Shown piece after piece: positions 36,361-46,402 of a stretch of DNA of 64,000 nt. Source of the DNA: Lachnospiraceae bacterium UBA7060 (GTDB lineage: Bacteria; Bacillota; Clostridia; Lachnospirales; Lachnospiraceae); NCBI GenBank assembly GCA_002493835.1, contig DLAA01000160.1, forward strand, positions 81,066 through 145,065, given 5' to 3'. Each line of letters starts with the position of its first letter. Position 1 is the first letter of the stretch. The notes beneath the pieces were generated by a model. That model worked only from the letters and a program-made list of their open reading frames with translations. It did not search any database and was not told the origin of the DNA. The position numbers and the translations under genes were made by a program.

Positions 36361-36565
36361 ACGCTTGCATTAATTCCTTCATTTTTCGACTCAAAACATA
36401 TGTTATTGGTTCCATTTCCTGCATTTCTCAACATAATCCGTCACAAAATGCTCCCTTAATTAAATTTTCATTTATTTTCATCCGTTTGATTTTTCCGATA
36501 ATTCAATATATTTTCAGAAAGTTTATTTTCATTTTCTTCACAATAACATTTGCAATTTGTTTTGT
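36361..36565. other. AT-rich intergenic region with a possible gene remnant
   Basis: Between two genes is a 205-bp AT-rich stretch. On the minus strand an 18-codon open end, LREHFVTDYVEKCRKWNQ then TAA (36403-36459), reads like the 3' end of a lost gene; it has no good start of its own apart from an internal GTG. I see no convincing promoter. Confidence 0.45.
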
Positions 36566-38479
36566 TTATAACGTCCCGCATGTTATTCTTTCGTGATAAT
36601 ATTCGTACCACTGTTGGAAGACAAAAAATGCCCACGACAATCCGGAGTAGTTTTCTCCTGTCCCCCGCCCTCTGTCTCCAGTCTCCACATACTGTTTCAC
36701 CATATCTGGGACATACGATTCATCGAATATACCCTGACGTTTTATAAAGGCATAATCCGAGTAAAATAACAGTTGATCTTTCAGGGGTCCTCTGAGCCAT
36801 TTGTCCAGGGGAACCCCGAAACCTGTCTTGGGACGGTCGAGAAGCTCCCGCGGTATATACTCATAGGCAATCTCTTTCAGAATATGTTTTTTATCCCCCG
36901 ACGCATACTTATACCGGTGAGGAATCCGATAGGAGAAGTCCATCACATCCGGATCCAGGATCGGACATCTCGCCTCCAAAGAATATTTCATAGAGGCCCG
37001 GTCCACCTTGCAAAGAATATCCCCAGGCAGATAGGTATCCATATCCAGAAGCATCCTGCAGATCTGCCAGTCTCTGGCCGGATAGCTGCTCTCCACAGGA
37101 TACTGCACCGGCAGTGCACTGCCCTTGCAAAACCCGCCCACCATGGCTCTTGCCGCTTTCGGGTAATTCCCCGCAGCAAACTGCGTCTTTGTCTCCCGGT
37201 CTCTATTGCCCGCAATTACACGTACTTTAAAGGGCAGTCTGTCCTGCATATGGAGCTGCTTTAACACTGGCAGTCCGCTAAGACCGTGTACCATGCCCCC
37301 AAGCCAATCCAGCTTCTGTGCCTGTGCCACCTTCTCATATATATTGTAGCCACAATAAAATTCATCCCCGCCATCCCCCGAGAGCGCCACCGTCACCTGC
37401 TCTCTGGCAAGCTGACAGACCATCATCGTCGCAATCTGGGAAGGATCCGCAAACGGCTCATCATAATACTTCGGAATACTCTCCACCAGAGAGAACATGT
37501 CCTCCTCGCCAATCATGAGCTCCGTATGCTGTGTCCCCAAATATTTTGCCACAGCTGCAGCATATTTCGCCTCATTATATCTCTCTTCATGAAATCCGAT
37601 AGAAAAAGTCTTTATCGGCTCTGAAGAATTTTCCTGCGCCAACGCCGTGATCAACGAAGAATCATACCCACCGCTCAAGAAAGAACCCAAGGGCACATCC
37701 GCAATCATCCGCAGTGAAACTGCGCGTTTTAAAAGCATCTTCAGCTGGTCTTTCGCCTCCTCATAACTCTCCACAGGGAACCGCACAGCAGCCTCGTAAG
37801 CTGCTCGCACACTCCAATATTCCGAGACATATATCTGTCCCCCATGAAATCTAAGGATAGTGCCCGGCTCAAGCTTATAAACATTCTCATAGATGCTTTC
37901 CGGCGCGTTGATGTACTGCTGAAAGAGATACCGCGAGAGCACTGCCCTATTGATTCTCCCCGGAAAATCGGGGCAGACCATAATGGGTTTTAACTCAGAA
38001 GAAAAAACCAGCTCCTCCTGCTCATACCAGTAATAGAGAGGTTTCTTCCCGATTCGGTCGCGGATCAGATAAAGGGCCTCCTCTTCTCTGTCATACAGAG
38101 CTATAGCAAACATCCCATTAAACCGGTTCACACAGGATATGCCCCATTTTAAATAGGCGGCTATGATAACTTCCGTATCACAGTCCGATCGGAAGGGATA
38201 GTCCGCCAGTTCTTCTCTCAGTTCTCTATAATTATAAATCTCTCCATTATAAACTACAATAACCCGCTCGTCCGCCGAGTGCATAGGCTGATGCCCCAGA
38301 CTTGACAAATCCAAAATAGAGAGCCGCCTCTGTGCCAGCCCTATCCGATATCCGCCCGACACCGGATAGCTCTCCTCGCCGCTGTCATTGGGCCCCCTGT
38401 GAACCATCGTATCATTCATCCGCTTCAACTGTTTTGGCGTTACCTGCCGTTTTCTGACATATCCGCATATCCCACACAT
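36566..38479 (-). CDS. asnB: Glutamine-dependent amidotransferase, AsnB type
   Basis: The second AsnB-type protein, about 637 residues. The N-terminus MCGICGYVRK needs Met removal to expose Cys2, so the ATG at 38479 (AAGGA about 11 nt upstream) is chosen over one four codons before it. YNGEIYN and MVHRGPNDSG are present and the synthetase loop is FLSGGYDSSL (about 267-276). It is only partly similar to the copy at 32013, which suggests a different acceptor. Confidence 0.9.
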   Translation of the reverse strand: MCGICGYVRKRQVTPKQLKRMNDTMVHRGPNDSGEESYPVSGGYRIGLAQRRLSILDLSSLGHQPMHSADERVIVVYNGEIYNYRELREELADYPFRSDCDTEVIIAAYLKWGISCVNRFNGMFAIALYDREEEALYLIRDRIGKKPLYYWYEQEELVFSSELKPIMVCPDFPGRINRAVLSRYLFQQYINAPESIYENVYKLEPGTILRFHGGQIYVSEYWSVRAAYEAAVRFPVESYEEAKDQLKMLLKRAVSLRMIADVPLGSFLSGGYDSSLITALAQENSSEPIKTFSIGFHEERYNEAKYAAAVAKYLGTQHTELMIGEEDMFSLVESIPKYYDEPFADPSQIATMMVCQLAREQVTVALSGDGGDEFYCGYNIYEKVAQAQKLDWLGGMVHGLSGLPVLKQLHMQDRLPFKVRVIAGNRDRETKTQFAAGNYPKAARAMVGGFCKGSALPVQYPVESSYPARDWQICRMLLDMDTYLPGDILCKVDRASMKYSLEARCPILDPDVMDFSYRIPHRYKYASGDKKHILKEIAYEYIPRELLDRPKTGFGVPLDKWLRGPLKDQLLFYSDYAFIKRQGIFDESYVPDMVKQYVETGDRGRGTGENYSGLSWAFFVFQQWYEYYHERITCGTL

Positions 38480-38480
38480 A

Positions 38481-39239
38481 TTACCGCACATCCTTACTCA
38501 TAAAGTAATCCTTGTACTCGCCGAAATCCTTACATTCGTTGTCTACAGACTGCACAAGCTCCACGTACTTTTCCTGGAGAAGGGTCTTATAATTTTCGAA
38601 ATTGTCATATCCGTGCCTGCACCATGCAAAAGGATGGGTCAGAATCTGCACCTTTTCATTACACCTGATATTTGTTTCATCCGGATAGCCATAACGCCAT
38701 ACATGGTTTGCATCTGACATATATTTCACCTCTAATTTTGTATCATTCGTTATTTTATCAGCAAAGGTGAAAAAATCATCCTGATAAGCATTTAGCAGAC
38801 CGTCCAGCTTAATATTCTCTCTAAGCACATCCCTGGAAGGCCTATGCACCGAAAATTCTTTGATTTCAAAACCAAACATCTCGCTTAAAATATCGATTTC
38901 CATGCGGATGCGCTTCTTTATCTGCTCCATATCCGTCATGCCGTTCAGAGCAAAATGTAAGCCGATATGCTGCCCTCTCTCATGCATATCTTTGATAATA
39001 TCCATATTTTTTCGGGAGAGAATATTATAGGAATTGTTTGTCCACTGGAAGAAAAAAGTGGAGGTAAAGTCCATACTCTGCTCGACCTTTGCAAGCTGCC
39101 ATGCCCTGTCCACACTGTACTCCACATCATGGCGCATAATAATAAAGCTCTCCTTTGCAAGTGCCTCCGCGTAACCGCACTGCCTGCCTGTGGATTTTAT
39201 AATCCGGATAATTTCCTTATAGTCGTCAAATGAAAACAT
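38481..39239 (-). CDS. Polysaccharide deacetylase-like protein
   Basis: A soluble protein of 252 residues with MRHDVE (Arg36-Asp38) and HIGLH (His91, His95), the D and HxxxH metal motifs of NodB/CE4 deacetylases, then HRPSRD and ILTHPFAW later. CE4 enzymes remove N-acetyl groups from GlcNAc-type sugars. No signal peptide is seen, so it may act on a lipid-linked or nucleotide-linked intermediate in the cytoplasm. N-deacetylation would supply the free amine needed by an N-formyltransferase (inference). Confidence 0.75.
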   Translation of the reverse strand: MFSFDDYKEIIRIIKSTGRQCGYAEALAKESFIIMRHDVEYSVDRAWQLAKVEQSMDFTSTFFFQWTNNSYNILSRKNMDIIKDMHERGQHIGLHFALNGMTDMEQIKKRIRMEIDILSEMFGFEIKEFSVHRPSRDVLRENIKLDGLLNAYQDDFFTFADKITNDTKLEVKYMSDANHVWRYGYPDETNIRCNEKVQILTHPFAWCRHGYDNFENYKTLLQEKYVELVQSVDNECKDFGEYKDYFMSKDVR

Positions 39240-39252
39240 AATTCTCTCCTTT

Positions 39253-41391
39253 TTATTTTTTCTTCATAATCTCACTGATAGTGAGCAGCAGCATCACCTG
39301 CACCATGCCGTTCACTCCGCTTTCCCATACGATATGACCTCCCAGCAGATCTTCCATCTGCGGAATCACAGCACGAGCAATCTTTTCCCAAGCCTCCTTC
39401 TCCATCTCGAGCTCACCGCTGTTAAAGGAAACGCGCTGGTGCAGCAGGTCCTTATCATAAACCAGACTGCCGTGTATCCCCATCTCCTGCATATATTCCA
39501 ATATGGGCTCTATATTGATACTGACATCCATCAAAAACTCCACGCCAAGTTTCACCGGACATTCGTCCGTCAAATCTGACTCTTTCTTTCTCTTCTGTAG
39601 TGCAGTGTCAAAATAGCGAATTACCAGGTCTGCGTACTGTTTCTGTGGATAAATATATCTCTCCGCATCCTTTCTCCGCCTCTCCATCTGTTTCAGAATC
39701 TCTGCCGCCTCATGCTTCCTGTCTTTCAAATCTCTCTGCAGTTTCCAACAGCACCGAAGCGTCTCATCCGTATCCAGATAAATCTTCAGATCCAGCACTT
39801 GTCTCATCTGGGGCAAATACAAGGAATGCAGGCCGCACATAACAATATAAGGCTTTGGTCTGAGTCTTTTTCTGCCAGAAAGAGTACCTGTTTTATGGTC
39901 ATATTCTGATCTCTTCACAGAATTATTGCCGCGCAGTGCCCGAATATCCTCGGCTTGTCTATACAGGTAATTGGCACGCGGATTCAGATGTGTCATCTCA
40001 TTCCAGTTGGCATCCCCGCGCTCCCACCGATGATCTCCATCGCCTTCGATATTGAGGATATTCTCCTCAGAGAGCAGTTCGTCCAGCATCACTAACAGCC
40101 TGCTCTTGCCTGCGCCGCTGTCCCCTGCGATACCAATTGTAAAAGGGCGGTTTCTCCTGCGATAATAGGAATTACTGTTCACACCGCTCAAATACATGGA
40201 GACGATCAGAATCAGGAGCACCCCGGCCATAAGGGTAAATACGATATCCCCAACACCCGCATTGGAATATTTTAAATCATTCAGCTGTCTGCCAAGGACC
40301 GACAGATCTGTAAAGTTAGTCACATGCAGGCAGACATAGTACAATAGGTATAACACATTAAATACACCGTAAACTGCCACAAGCTTTCCTCTGTTTACCG
40401 GCGTCCCCGCAAGATACAGCATGAAAAAGGGAACCACCCATATAAACCATCCGGGCATAGCCGGCACCAAAACAAGAAAAACAGCAAACAACAGGCCCGT
40501 CATACTGATCAGCAGATCCCTGTTCATCTGATTGATATAAAATGCCTGAAAATAAATGAAAAGCAGCACCAACAGACACACCAAAAGGTGCCTGTTCCCA
40601 TAATCAAGGTACACAGCTGTAATGGCATTCTGTTCCTTATTAAACAACACTATATCTACAAACCCACTCCCCCAGAAGGGTGTGACAATCAGCACCGTAA
40701 AGAGGATAGGAAGCCCTATCATAACAGTTGCTTTTTTATATCCCTTTCTCTTATACAAATAGAGAAAAAACAACGGCAGCACCACTGCAATATGAAACTT
40801 GGAGGCCAGCGAGAGCGTCAAGAAAATCACAAATTTCCATTCATTACGCGCAATTTCTTGTTTTGAGTCTCCCATCTGTGTCAGATAGTAGACAGCGCCC
40901 ACCAGAAATGCCGTCGGTACAATATCAAGCTGTCCATGCATATAAGATGCATACAGCATAATCGGCGAGAGAAAATAGAGAATCAAAATATATTTTCTTT
41001 TAGATTTAGAAATCAACATGAGAAAATACAGCCCCAGCAGATCCATCAGCAAAAGAGGCAGCTTAAAAAGAAGATTCTGCATAAAGACAGGCAGTTTGAT
41101 ACCAACACTCAGACATATTCCCCCGATGCATTCGACAAAGAGCATCACGGGGGGATACGGGAAAGAAGAAAGCAAACCATTGTCATAATAATATTGATAA
41201 GGATTTTCCCCACTTAAAAAACATTTTACAAAGGGGATAAACATCAAGTCCTGATAATCAGAAGAAAACAAACCCATAAGGAGCAGTTTTAAAAAAACCG
41301 CCCCCACAATGGCAATGCATAAAACTTTATGGTACTCCCTCTCCACATCCAGTGTGTTTATGCTCCACTTCAATTTCTTTTCTTCCTTCAC
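39253..41391 (-). CDS. GT-C-like membrane transferase fused to phosphoribulokinase-like kinase
   Basis: A 712-residue two-part protein. Residues about 20-400 have ten or so helices, with an acidic first loop (SSDYQDLMFIPF) and FPYPPVMLFVE, as in GT-C mannosyltransferase-like proteins. From about 415 a cytoplasmic P-loop domain begins: GIAGDSGAGKSR (420-431), then GDGDHRWERGD, HLNPRANYLYRQ, YDHKTG and a GLHSLY strand. This order matches the phosphoribulokinase/uridine kinase family, closest to phosphoribulokinase. Both parts share one frame. The kinase substrate and the sugar are unknown; phosphorylation of a lipid-linked or nucleotide sugar is a guess. Confidence 0.85.
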   Translation of the reverse strand: MKEEKKLKWSINTLDVEREYHKVLCIAIVGAVFLKLLLMGLFSSDYQDLMFIPFVKCFLSGENPYQYYYDNGLLSSFPYPPVMLFVECIGGICLSVGIKLPVFMQNLLFKLPLLLMDLLGLYFLMLISKSKRKYILILYFLSPIMLYASYMHGQLDIVPTAFLVGAVYYLTQMGDSKQEIARNEWKFVIFLTLSLASKFHIAVVLPLFFLYLYKRKGYKKATVMIGLPILFTVLIVTPFWGSGFVDIVLFNKEQNAITAVYLDYGNRHLLVCLLVLLFIYFQAFYINQMNRDLLISMTGLLFAVFLVLVPAMPGWFIWVVPFFMLYLAGTPVNRGKLVAVYGVFNVLYLLYYVCLHVTNFTDLSVLGRQLNDLKYSNAGVGDIVFTLMAGVLLILIVSMYLSGVNSNSYYRRRNRPFTIGIAGDSGAGKSRLLVMLDELLSEENILNIEGDGDHRWERGDANWNEMTHLNPRANYLYRQAEDIRALRGNNSVKRSEYDHKTGTLSGRKRLRPKPYIVMCGLHSLYLPQMRQVLDLKIYLDTDETLRCCWKLQRDLKDRKHEAAEILKQMERRRKDAERYIYPQKQYADLVIRYFDTALQKRKKESDLTDECPVKLGVEFLMDVSINIEPILEYMQEMGIHGSLVYDKDLLHQRVSFNSGELEMEKEAWEKIARAVIPQMEDLLGGHIVWESGVNGMVQVMLLLTISEIMKKK

Positions 41392-41426
41392 TCATTTTAC
41401 GCAAATTCCTGTCAGTTTTCATCCAA

Positions 41427-43151
41427 CTACGAATCCGCGAACAAAACCATTCCCTTCATCAAAGACAAAACATCATTATGTGCGCATTTCTCATAAAAAA
41501 TTAGTATTTTGTCCAAAAGCTGCCCGGCTAAAATGATAAAAATAAAGCAGACGCTGATCAACCGATACGCTCTCCTTTCAGATTTCCTTATTCTGCCCAA
41601 TATTACAGCCAAAAACAGCATACCGACAAAATAGAAAGGCATGGCAAATCTGGACAGTGCCCACTTGTACGCATTCAGAGAGATGAAAAAAGCAATCGGA
41701 TATCCGATGGCAAAGGCGCCAAATCCCGCTATCGCCCAATATGTCGCTTCCCTGTTATTTCCCTGATGGCAGGCAGCCAAGGCAACGCCCAAAATACCGA
41801 GCAAAGGCCAGAAAATAATCCGAATGCTGTCCCACCACAGTGCGGTCAGGCAGTAGATAAGCACATACCACTCGCCATGCCGCAGGGCCTCTACCGCACA
41901 ATCCAGCGTTGCCTTCATATACGGCGTATTTTGCGCAAGTCCCCACAACACACCCGGCTCTTTTGAAAGTTGATAATTCATCACCGGAACGATTGCAACA
42001 CCTTCACTGGGCTGTTCCTCATCGACCCCGGCTACAGTCATAACGCCTTCTATTGAAACCTCTTCCACCAACCCGGAAGGCGTCAGCATGCCGCCCTGCA
42101 GAAGGCCCAGCACACAGCCAGCCAGAATAACCCCTCCCAGCTTAGCTGCCCTGCCTGCATTCGAATAGTCTTTCTTAAGAAGCAGCCAAAGAATAAAGAA
42201 AAACCCTATTCCAAACAAAACGCAGATGTTGTGCGGCGCACTCATCGCCCAATATAGGATGCAGCAGACTGTCACAAAATAATGAAAAAAATTTACTCTC
42301 TTTTTTTCCTGCAAAATTTGTATCAGTATTTCCAGATACAGAAAAAAAGTCGCCACACCGACCACAGAATCAGTATACCCGCTCGACAAAAGCGGATAAT
42401 CGCTGTCAACCACGCGGATAGGTGCTAATGTCAACGAAACGCTTCCCATATCAACCACACAGGTGAGCAAAATGCTCAAAAGAGGTGGAAAATATCTGCG
42501 AAAAATACCATAAAGAAGCAGACAAAGAAAAGCACCGCTGACCGCCAGCCAAAGCGTCAGGGCAAAACAGAGATTATCCCTTCCAAACAGTCCGCTGAAA
42601 CTCGCTAAGACTGATTGTCCATAGGATTGGTTTAATACTGGAATGCGGTCCTGCTCAAGAAAATAATCAGCAATACCGGCATATCGCAAAGAACCAATCG
42701 TTCCGATTCCATCATACGGTGTCAGCCCCTCACGCTGCGTGTCAATCAATCGATACAATAACGCGTGAAATGTATACCCAATCCACAGGCCGCCCACGCA
42801 TACTAGCAATGCTATATTTTTAGATATCCACAAGAAATAACATCGATATATTTTTATGACAGCAAATACGGCGGTTACAATCAAAAGACCCCAGAAGACA
42901 ATTCTATAGGAAGGTATCACAAGAGTCAATGTCCTCAGCATGGACAGATAAACTGCCATGCCGATAAAATAAGAGCCCGCAAAGCTGTAATAACAGTTTC
43001 CATCCTCTTTTTCCATTTTTTCCAGCACCACTCTGCCAATGATGCAAAACAGTCCGGCAAACATTGTTACAATCAGAACACTACTGATTACAGATAATAC
43101 AGCGCCCACACAAAATCTCCTGTTAATTATTTTTTCAGCTGCAGTGCACAT
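41427..43151 (-). CDS. Polytopic membrane protein of unknown family
   Basis: A protein of about 574 residues with some twelve helices and an outside loop rich in SEGVAIVPVMNYQL and TREGLTPYDGIGTIGSLRYAGIADYF. The early PYDGIGTIGS and later DSDYPLLSSGYTDSV acidic stretches recall GT-C-type enzymes. I do not recognise a family. The ATG at 43151 is a guess: its GAGAGGG site lies very close. A GTG at 43181 is possible. The gene has its own promoter at 43222-43250. Confidence 0.65.
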   Translation of the reverse strand: MCTAAEKIINRRFCVGAVLSVISSVLIVTMFAGLFCIIGRVVLEKMEKEDGNCYYSFAGSYFIGMAVYLSMLRTLTLVIPSYRIVFWGLLIVTAVFAVIKIYRCYFLWISKNIALLVCVGGLWIGYTFHALLYRLIDTQREGLTPYDGIGTIGSLRYAGIADYFLEQDRIPVLNQSYGQSVLASFSGLFGRDNLCFALTLWLAVSGAFLCLLLYGIFRRYFPPLLSILLTCVVDMGSVSLTLAPIRVVDSDYPLLSSGYTDSVVGVATFFLYLEILIQILQEKKRVNFFHYFVTVCCILYWAMSAPHNICVLFGIGFFFILWLLLKKDYSNAGRAAKLGGVILAGCVLGLLQGGMLTPSGLVEEVSIEGVMTVAGVDEEQPSEGVAIVPVMNYQLSKEPGVLWGLAQNTPYMKATLDCAVEALRHGEWYVLIYCLTALWWDSIRIIFWPLLGILGVALAACHQGNNREATYWAIAGFGAFAIGYPIAFFISLNAYKWALSRFAMPFYFVGMLFLAVILGRIRKSERRAYRLISVCFIFIILAGQLLDKILIFYEKCAHNDVLSLMKGMVLFADS

Positions 43152-43221
43152 ACCCTCTCGCAGTGCAAGCTCCCCGCGCACTTACACGAATGTCTGCGCA
43201 CTGCTCATTGCCATCGCGAAC

Positions 43222-43250
43222 ATTATAACACACCGCTAATATGATGTCCA
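43222..43250 (-). promoter_or_regulatory. Promoter with perfect -10, upstream of the unknown membrane protein
   Basis: On the minus strand TGGACA (43245-43250) lies 17 bp before TATAAT (43222-43227) with TG at the extended position. It is the best sigma-A match in the window. The start point is near 43215, about 64 nt before the ATG at 43151 or 34 nt before the GTG at 43181. Confidence 0.75.
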
Positions 43251-43289
43251 TAAACGAAAGTCCGGACCATGCATTCGCAGTGACGCTGG

Positions 43290-44756
43290 TTACTCTTGCT
43301 TGACGGAGTTTTTTCCGTAATACGCGGCTACTCCCACGTTCACCCAGCCGTTTTCATCCGAGTCTAAGTAAAAGCACTCAAAGTCCTCGATATAATCCGG
43401 CATTTCCAGTGTCACATCCTTCTCAGGACAGGTTTCCAGATACTCATATATTCTCTCACATTTTCCATAATATTCTCGATAACTTCCGTTATATACGGAG
43501 CGCGCCACCCGGTATAGAGGCGTTTCTTCCAGAGTCAGAGGGCTTACAATCACAGCGGCAAAGCAAATATAGAGCATCATTCCCAGGCACCGTCCATCCG
43601 ATGGCAGTCCTGCCATTCTGTGCAGACAGACGCCAATAAAAAGAGCCAGATTCAACAGAGAAATCACCAGTGCCGCATCTATTATAAAATAACACCTGTT
43701 CGGTATATTGAAACTGCCATATCCCAAAGCCACGGGAAACTCCGCTACGAGCCCCGCTGCCAATGCAAGCAGTGTGACTGCGCCATACTCTTTCAGCGCA
43801 ATTTTACATCTGCCCGACAGATATATGCCGGCCGCAATCAGCAGAAGAAAAATCAAACCAAATATCGTCCTTCTAAAAAGCCTGCTTCCCTCCTCCGCAA
43901 ACATACGCACCGTGTACATAAACGCCTGAACAATATGCAGACTCCCGCCCGCCGTCTTATCATGTCTCGAAAAATTACCAGGAGCCGCCGCATTGATCAG
44001 CGCGCCCAGAAAGCCTGCCATAAATACCCCTATATTATAGAAGGAAATTCTCCGGGTAAACAGAAAAAAGGTAAACACAAGTACCAGCGTCACATAACAT
44101 CCTGTTCCTGCCACTGCCAAAGAACCCCCTGCGGAAAGAAAAAGAAAAAAACCGGCGCAAACTGCACAAGCTCTCTTTCTTCCTGTTTTTATTTCTCCTT
44201 TATTCATAAGAAGAAACAGCGTCAGCGCTATCAACAAGATAGAAAAGGGCATGCTGTAAGCCACTGCACCAGAAAACCAGAAATAGATTTCTGTGTAGAC
44301 GTCCGCATTCGTCACCGCTGCAAAAAAAAATGTCAAAATAAGCAGCCGCAGTGGAATGAGTTCTCTGTCCTTTTCTCTCCCTTCCCCAGTAGAAAAGAAG
44401 GAAAGCCCTACCCACAACAGAGAAATCAGCGATAGAAAAAAAAGAAGGGCGTTTCCCACCATCACCGCTTTCAGCTGAGACAGCCCAAAATTATTGATCG
44501 GGGAAAGAAACGCCTGAAGAAACATAGAAAACCATGTGCCCTGCCAATCCATATACAAGTCCTTTACATACAGAAGAGATGCGGCAAAATACTCTGGAAG
44601 GGAGACATGAAAAGCCCCCACCCTGACACCATGGGTAAAATCATCCCCGATCAACACCGTGTATCCCGCAGCCATCGTCAGAACTAGGCTGATCCCTGCA
44701 ATAATAATAACGCATGCTATTGATATAGCAGCTCCAATCCTCTTTTTTCCCCTCAT
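43290..44756 (-). CDS. DUF6056 family polytopic membrane protein
   Basis: A second DUF6056-like protein, about 488 residues, with VLIGDDFTHGVRVGAF and DWQGTWFSMFLQAFL matching the acidic-loop and WQGT pattern of the protein at 25361-26887. It has about eleven helices and ends with an acidic domain outside the membrane. The ATG at 44756 has GGGAG 10 nt upstream. A role in glycan modification is inferred from the MBOAT gene directly before it. Confidence 0.72.
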   Translation of the reverse strand: MRGKKRIGAAISIACVIIIAGISLVLTMAAGYTVLIGDDFTHGVRVGAFHVSLPEYFAASLLYVKDLYMDWQGTWFSMFLQAFLSPINNFGLSQLKAVMVGNALLFFLSLISLLWVGLSFFSTGEGREKDRELIPLRLLILTFFFAAVTNADVYTEIYFWFSGAVAYSMPFSILLIALTLFLLMNKGEIKTGRKRACAVCAGFFLFLSAGGSLAVAGTGCYVTLVLVFTFFLFTRRISFYNIGVFMAGFLGALINAAAPGNFSRHDKTAGGSLHIVQAFMYTVRMFAEEGSRLFRRTIFGLIFLLLIAAGIYLSGRCKIALKEYGAVTLLALAAGLVAEFPVALGYGSFNIPNRCYFIIDAALVISLLNLALFIGVCLHRMAGLPSDGRCLGMMLYICFAAVIVSPLTLEETPLYRVARSVYNGSYREYYGKCERIYEYLETCPEKDVTLEMPDYIEDFECFYLDSDENGWVNVGVAAYYGKNSVKQE

Positions 44757-44806
44757 TGTCCTGATTCTCCCGTCTACTATAGTAAACGACATAACTTCAG
44801 CCGTCG

Positions 44807-46390
44807 TCAAAAACTTTGGTACAAAAATGCCGCTGTATCATAGCTTCCGCCGTAGATTCCCGTAATGATAAGCAGTAGGACTACGCCATAATAACACCCC
44901 CATCTGACAGCCATCGGACGGGATGCGATATCCCGGCGCACATCCCGGCCCTGCTCCTCCCGTATCGAAACCAAAAGCCACAGCAGGCAGGCGACAAGCA
45001 GCAGTATAAATCCGTATTTACTCAGACCGTAGGAGGACACATGCAAAATTCCCTCCCGCAGATGAAACCTCGTAAACAGTGCCAGATAAATTTCTTTCGC
45101 CTGAGAAAGGCTCTCCGACCGAATCAGCACATCCGCCAAAAAGACGATCACCCAGGTCCGCGCCATACACAGCAGCGAGTACAGACGCCCCTCCCGCAGA
45201 TGAAGCCTCTTTTTCCAAACTGCAAACTCCGACTCCAAAACCAAAGACACACACATGATCAGACCATAATAGACACCCCAAAGAATATAGCCCGCGGTCC
45301 TGCCATGCCACATACCCGTGAGCAGCCAGACAAGCATTGTTCCGATTACACTGGTCACATGCTTTCCCAGACGAGGCCACCGCTTTTTTGCGTTTTTGCT
45401 AATTTTACGCCCCGCTCCCGACATGACAAAAGAAAACATCACGTAATCCTTGAACCAAGTTCCCAGTGTAATATGCCATCTGCGCCAAAATTCCGCTACA
45501 GATGTGGAAAAATAAGGTCTCTTAAAGTTCTCGGGAAGAAGAATATCAAAAGTCTCACTGATGCCCAGAGCCATATCCATATAACCTGAAAAGTCCGCAT
45601 AGAGCTGAATCATATAGAGAACTACTGCCAGCGCATAAATACTTCCCCAAACTGCCTCATTACTCCCAAACACATTTCCCACAAAAATATTCACTCTATC
45701 CGCAATCACAAGCTTCTTAAAAGCACCCCAGACAAACCGTTGTACACCGAAAAGCATCCTCTCATAATTGAAAATATGCTCCCTCTCAAACTCCGCGCTG
45801 AGCTTTCCATAACGGTTGAACGGCCCCTGCGTGACAGCCGGAAAATAAAAAAGAAAGAGCAGCAGCTTCCAGAAATTCTTTGAAGCACTGCACTGCTCCC
45901 GCCCCACATCCACCACATAGCCAATGGCTGTCAGAGTATAAAAAGATATACCCAAAGGCATCACTATCCGCGCAAAAAAGGAATCCGGAAAAAAGCTGGA
46001 AAATCCTGCCTTTTGTAAAATAGGCAAAATTACTACCGTATATTTTGTCGTCAGCAAAATTCCCAGATTAAATACAAAATAAAGGATTTGAACGCGTCTT
46101 CTCTGCCTCTCAAATCCCAGCTTAATCGTCTTTTTTTCCTCTTTATCCGCATTCACACAATCTGAGAGCGCCTTTTTCTGCGCTCCCAAACTGTTATTCA
46201 GCCAGATTCCGCAAGCGTAAGTACTTACTGCAGTGAGCAGAATCCCCACCGGAATCCCGCCTGTCCCGATCATGTAAAACAGAGCACCGGCCACAGTAAG
46301 AACTACCCACTGCCATTTTACCGGCACTAAGTAATACAGGGCAAAGCAAATAACCCACAGTATCACAAAGCTGTTCGATAGTAACTGCAT
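44807..46390 (-). CDS. MBOAT-family membrane O-acyltransferase, DltB-like
   Basis: The 527-residue protein has about ten helices and the two MBOAT hallmarks WRRWHITLGTWFKDY (His306) and LLTGMWHG (catalytic His362), plus QLYADFSGYMDMALG. DltB-type enzymes move an acyl or D-alanyl group from a carrier protein across the membrane to a surface polymer. The carrier (46403) and ligase (47589) genes are just upstream, so this is the acyltransferase of the same module. Confidence 0.9.
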   Translation of the reverse strand: MQLLSNSFVILWVICFALYYLVPVKWQWVVLTVAGALFYMIGTGGIPVGILLTAVSTYACGIWLNNSLGAQKKALSDCVNADKEEKKTIKLGFERQRRRVQILYFVFNLGILLTTKYTVVILPILQKAGFSSFFPDSFFARIVMPLGISFYTLTAIGYVVDVGREQCSASKNFWKLLLFLFYFPAVTQGPFNRYGKLSAEFEREHIFNYERMLFGVQRFVWGAFKKLVIADRVNIFVGNVFGSNEAVWGSIYALAVVLYMIQLYADFSGYMDMALGISETFDILLPENFKRPYFSTSVAEFWRRWHITLGTWFKDYVMFSFVMSGAGRKISKNAKKRWPRLGKHVTSVIGTMLVWLLTGMWHGRTAGYILWGVYYGLIMCVSLVLESEFAVWKKRLHLREGRLYSLLCMARTWVIVFLADVLIRSESLSQAKEIYLALFTRFHLREGILHVSSYGLSKYGFILLLVACLLWLLVSIREEQGRDVRRDIASRPMAVRWGCYYGVVLLLIITGIYGGSYDTAAFLYQSF

Positions 46391-46402
46391 GTATTCTCCA
46401 CC

